Assembly (NCBI GenBank): GCA_031264545.1
Contig: JAISDV010000081.1
Span: 1 to 5,282, forward strand
Direction: 5' to 3'
Source: Oscillospiraceae bacterium
Lineage (GTDB): Bacteria > Bacillota > Clostridia > Oscillospirales > Oscillospiraceae
Length of the DNA: 5,282 nucleotides
The notes beneath the pieces are model-generated. The model was not told where the DNA came from. It saw only the letters and a list, made by a program, of their open reading frames with translations, and did not search any database. The position numbers and the translations under genes are program-made. This document shows positions 5,127-5,282 of the stretch, piece after piece. Numbering within the stretch: position 1 is the stretch's first letter; each line of letters begins with the position of its first letter.

Positions 5127-5282
5127 GCGTTTGACCACGCGCCTAAAATCGGCGCGTGATGCCACAATGGTGTCTGAGCTTCGTAAAGCAATATAAGAAG
5201 CGATAAGGAAGTGTAAGCACTTGCGTGATTTACAACTCCGTTGCCAAATCATGCGCCGGCAACTGCGAAAAGAGCGTTTCGC
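5127..5282. other. Gene-poor, hairpin-rich stretch to the window edge
   Basis: No gene is recognised. Inverted repeats follow one another: CACGCGCC (5136-5143) with GGCGCGTG (5151-5158); GCTTC (5178-5182) with GAAGC (5197-5201); TGTAA plus CAC (5212-5220) with GTG plus TTACA (5225-5234); GTTGCC (5240-5245) with GGCAAC (5258-5263); and GCGAAA (5265-5270) with TTTCGC (5277-5282). It could be a structured leader of the next operon, an RNA gene or repeat DNA. Two + frames stay open to the edge (from 5197 and 5207) behind an imperfect AAGGAAG at 5205-5211, with possible starts TTG 5221 and GTG 5225. Neither encodes anything recognisable. Confidence 0.4.

Noticed and set aside
5131..5149. TTGACC and TAAAAT close together, as in the promoters upstream
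   Set aside because: Only seven bases separate the hexamers, too few for a sigma-A-type promoter, and TAAAAT falls in the loop of the 5136-5158 hairpin.
5006..5191. 61-codon - strand frame starting at 5191
   Set aside because: It reads straight through two terminator hairpins, has no clear ribosome binding site and resembles no known protein.
5100..5282. Open - strand frame of 60 codons running in from the window edge and stopping at 5100
   Set aside because: The product is low in complexity (Lys, Arg, Ser, Cys) with no recognisable motif. It runs into the + strand terminator and has no terminator of its own. It stays possible only if the sequence beyond the edge extends it convincingly.

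Overview
The window carries the distal end of a division and cell wall (dcw) gene cluster, all on the + strand: the 3' end of murG, then murA, ftsQ/divIB, ftsZ and a YihY/BrkB-family membrane protein gene, followed by about 400 bases without a convincing gene but full of inverted repeats. The order murG-murA-ftsQ-ftsZ, purine-rich GGAGG-type ribosome binding sites, a DivIB-like FtsQ and Firmicutes-style MurA and FtsZ sequences point to a Gram-positive Bacillota, most likely class Clostridia (Oscillospirales-like). The genes are GC-rich and the spacer before ftsZ is AT-rich. The taxon is inferred from gene order and protein character, not from a database match.

Layout. 1-380: C-terminal 125 residues of MurG. 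381-534: spacer with competing small hairpins and a possible murA promoter. 535-1809: complete MurA with all key catalytic residues. 1874-2635: FtsQ/DivIB, a single-pass protein with a POTRA domain. 2636-2830: AT-rich spacer with helically phased A-tracts, a 12-bp palindrome and a good sigma-A-type promoter for ftsZ. 2831-3949: FtsZ with an intact GTPase core but an unusual C-terminal tail. 3950-4047: spacer dominated by a very strong hairpin without a U-tract. 4048-4881: YihY/BrkB family protein starting at TTG behind a near-perfect Shine-Dalgarno sequence. 4882-5282: two overlapping terminator hairpins, a third long-stem terminator, and a run of further hairpins to the window edge.

Functionally, MurA makes the first committed UDP-sugar of peptidoglycan synthesis and MurG makes lipid II. 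FtsQ/DivIB belongs to the divisome complex that localises septal synthesis, and FtsZ builds the ring. No ftsA lies between ftsQ and ftsZ, where many bacteria carry it, and the FtsZ tail that would normally bind FtsA is non-canonical. These two observations may be linked.

I see no CRISPR array, phage gene, transposase, tRNA or rRNA, and no clearly new protein system. The least explained DNA is the hairpin-dense tail (4882-5282), part of which (4894-5028) is bracketed by imperfect inverted repeats like a small non-autonomous element.
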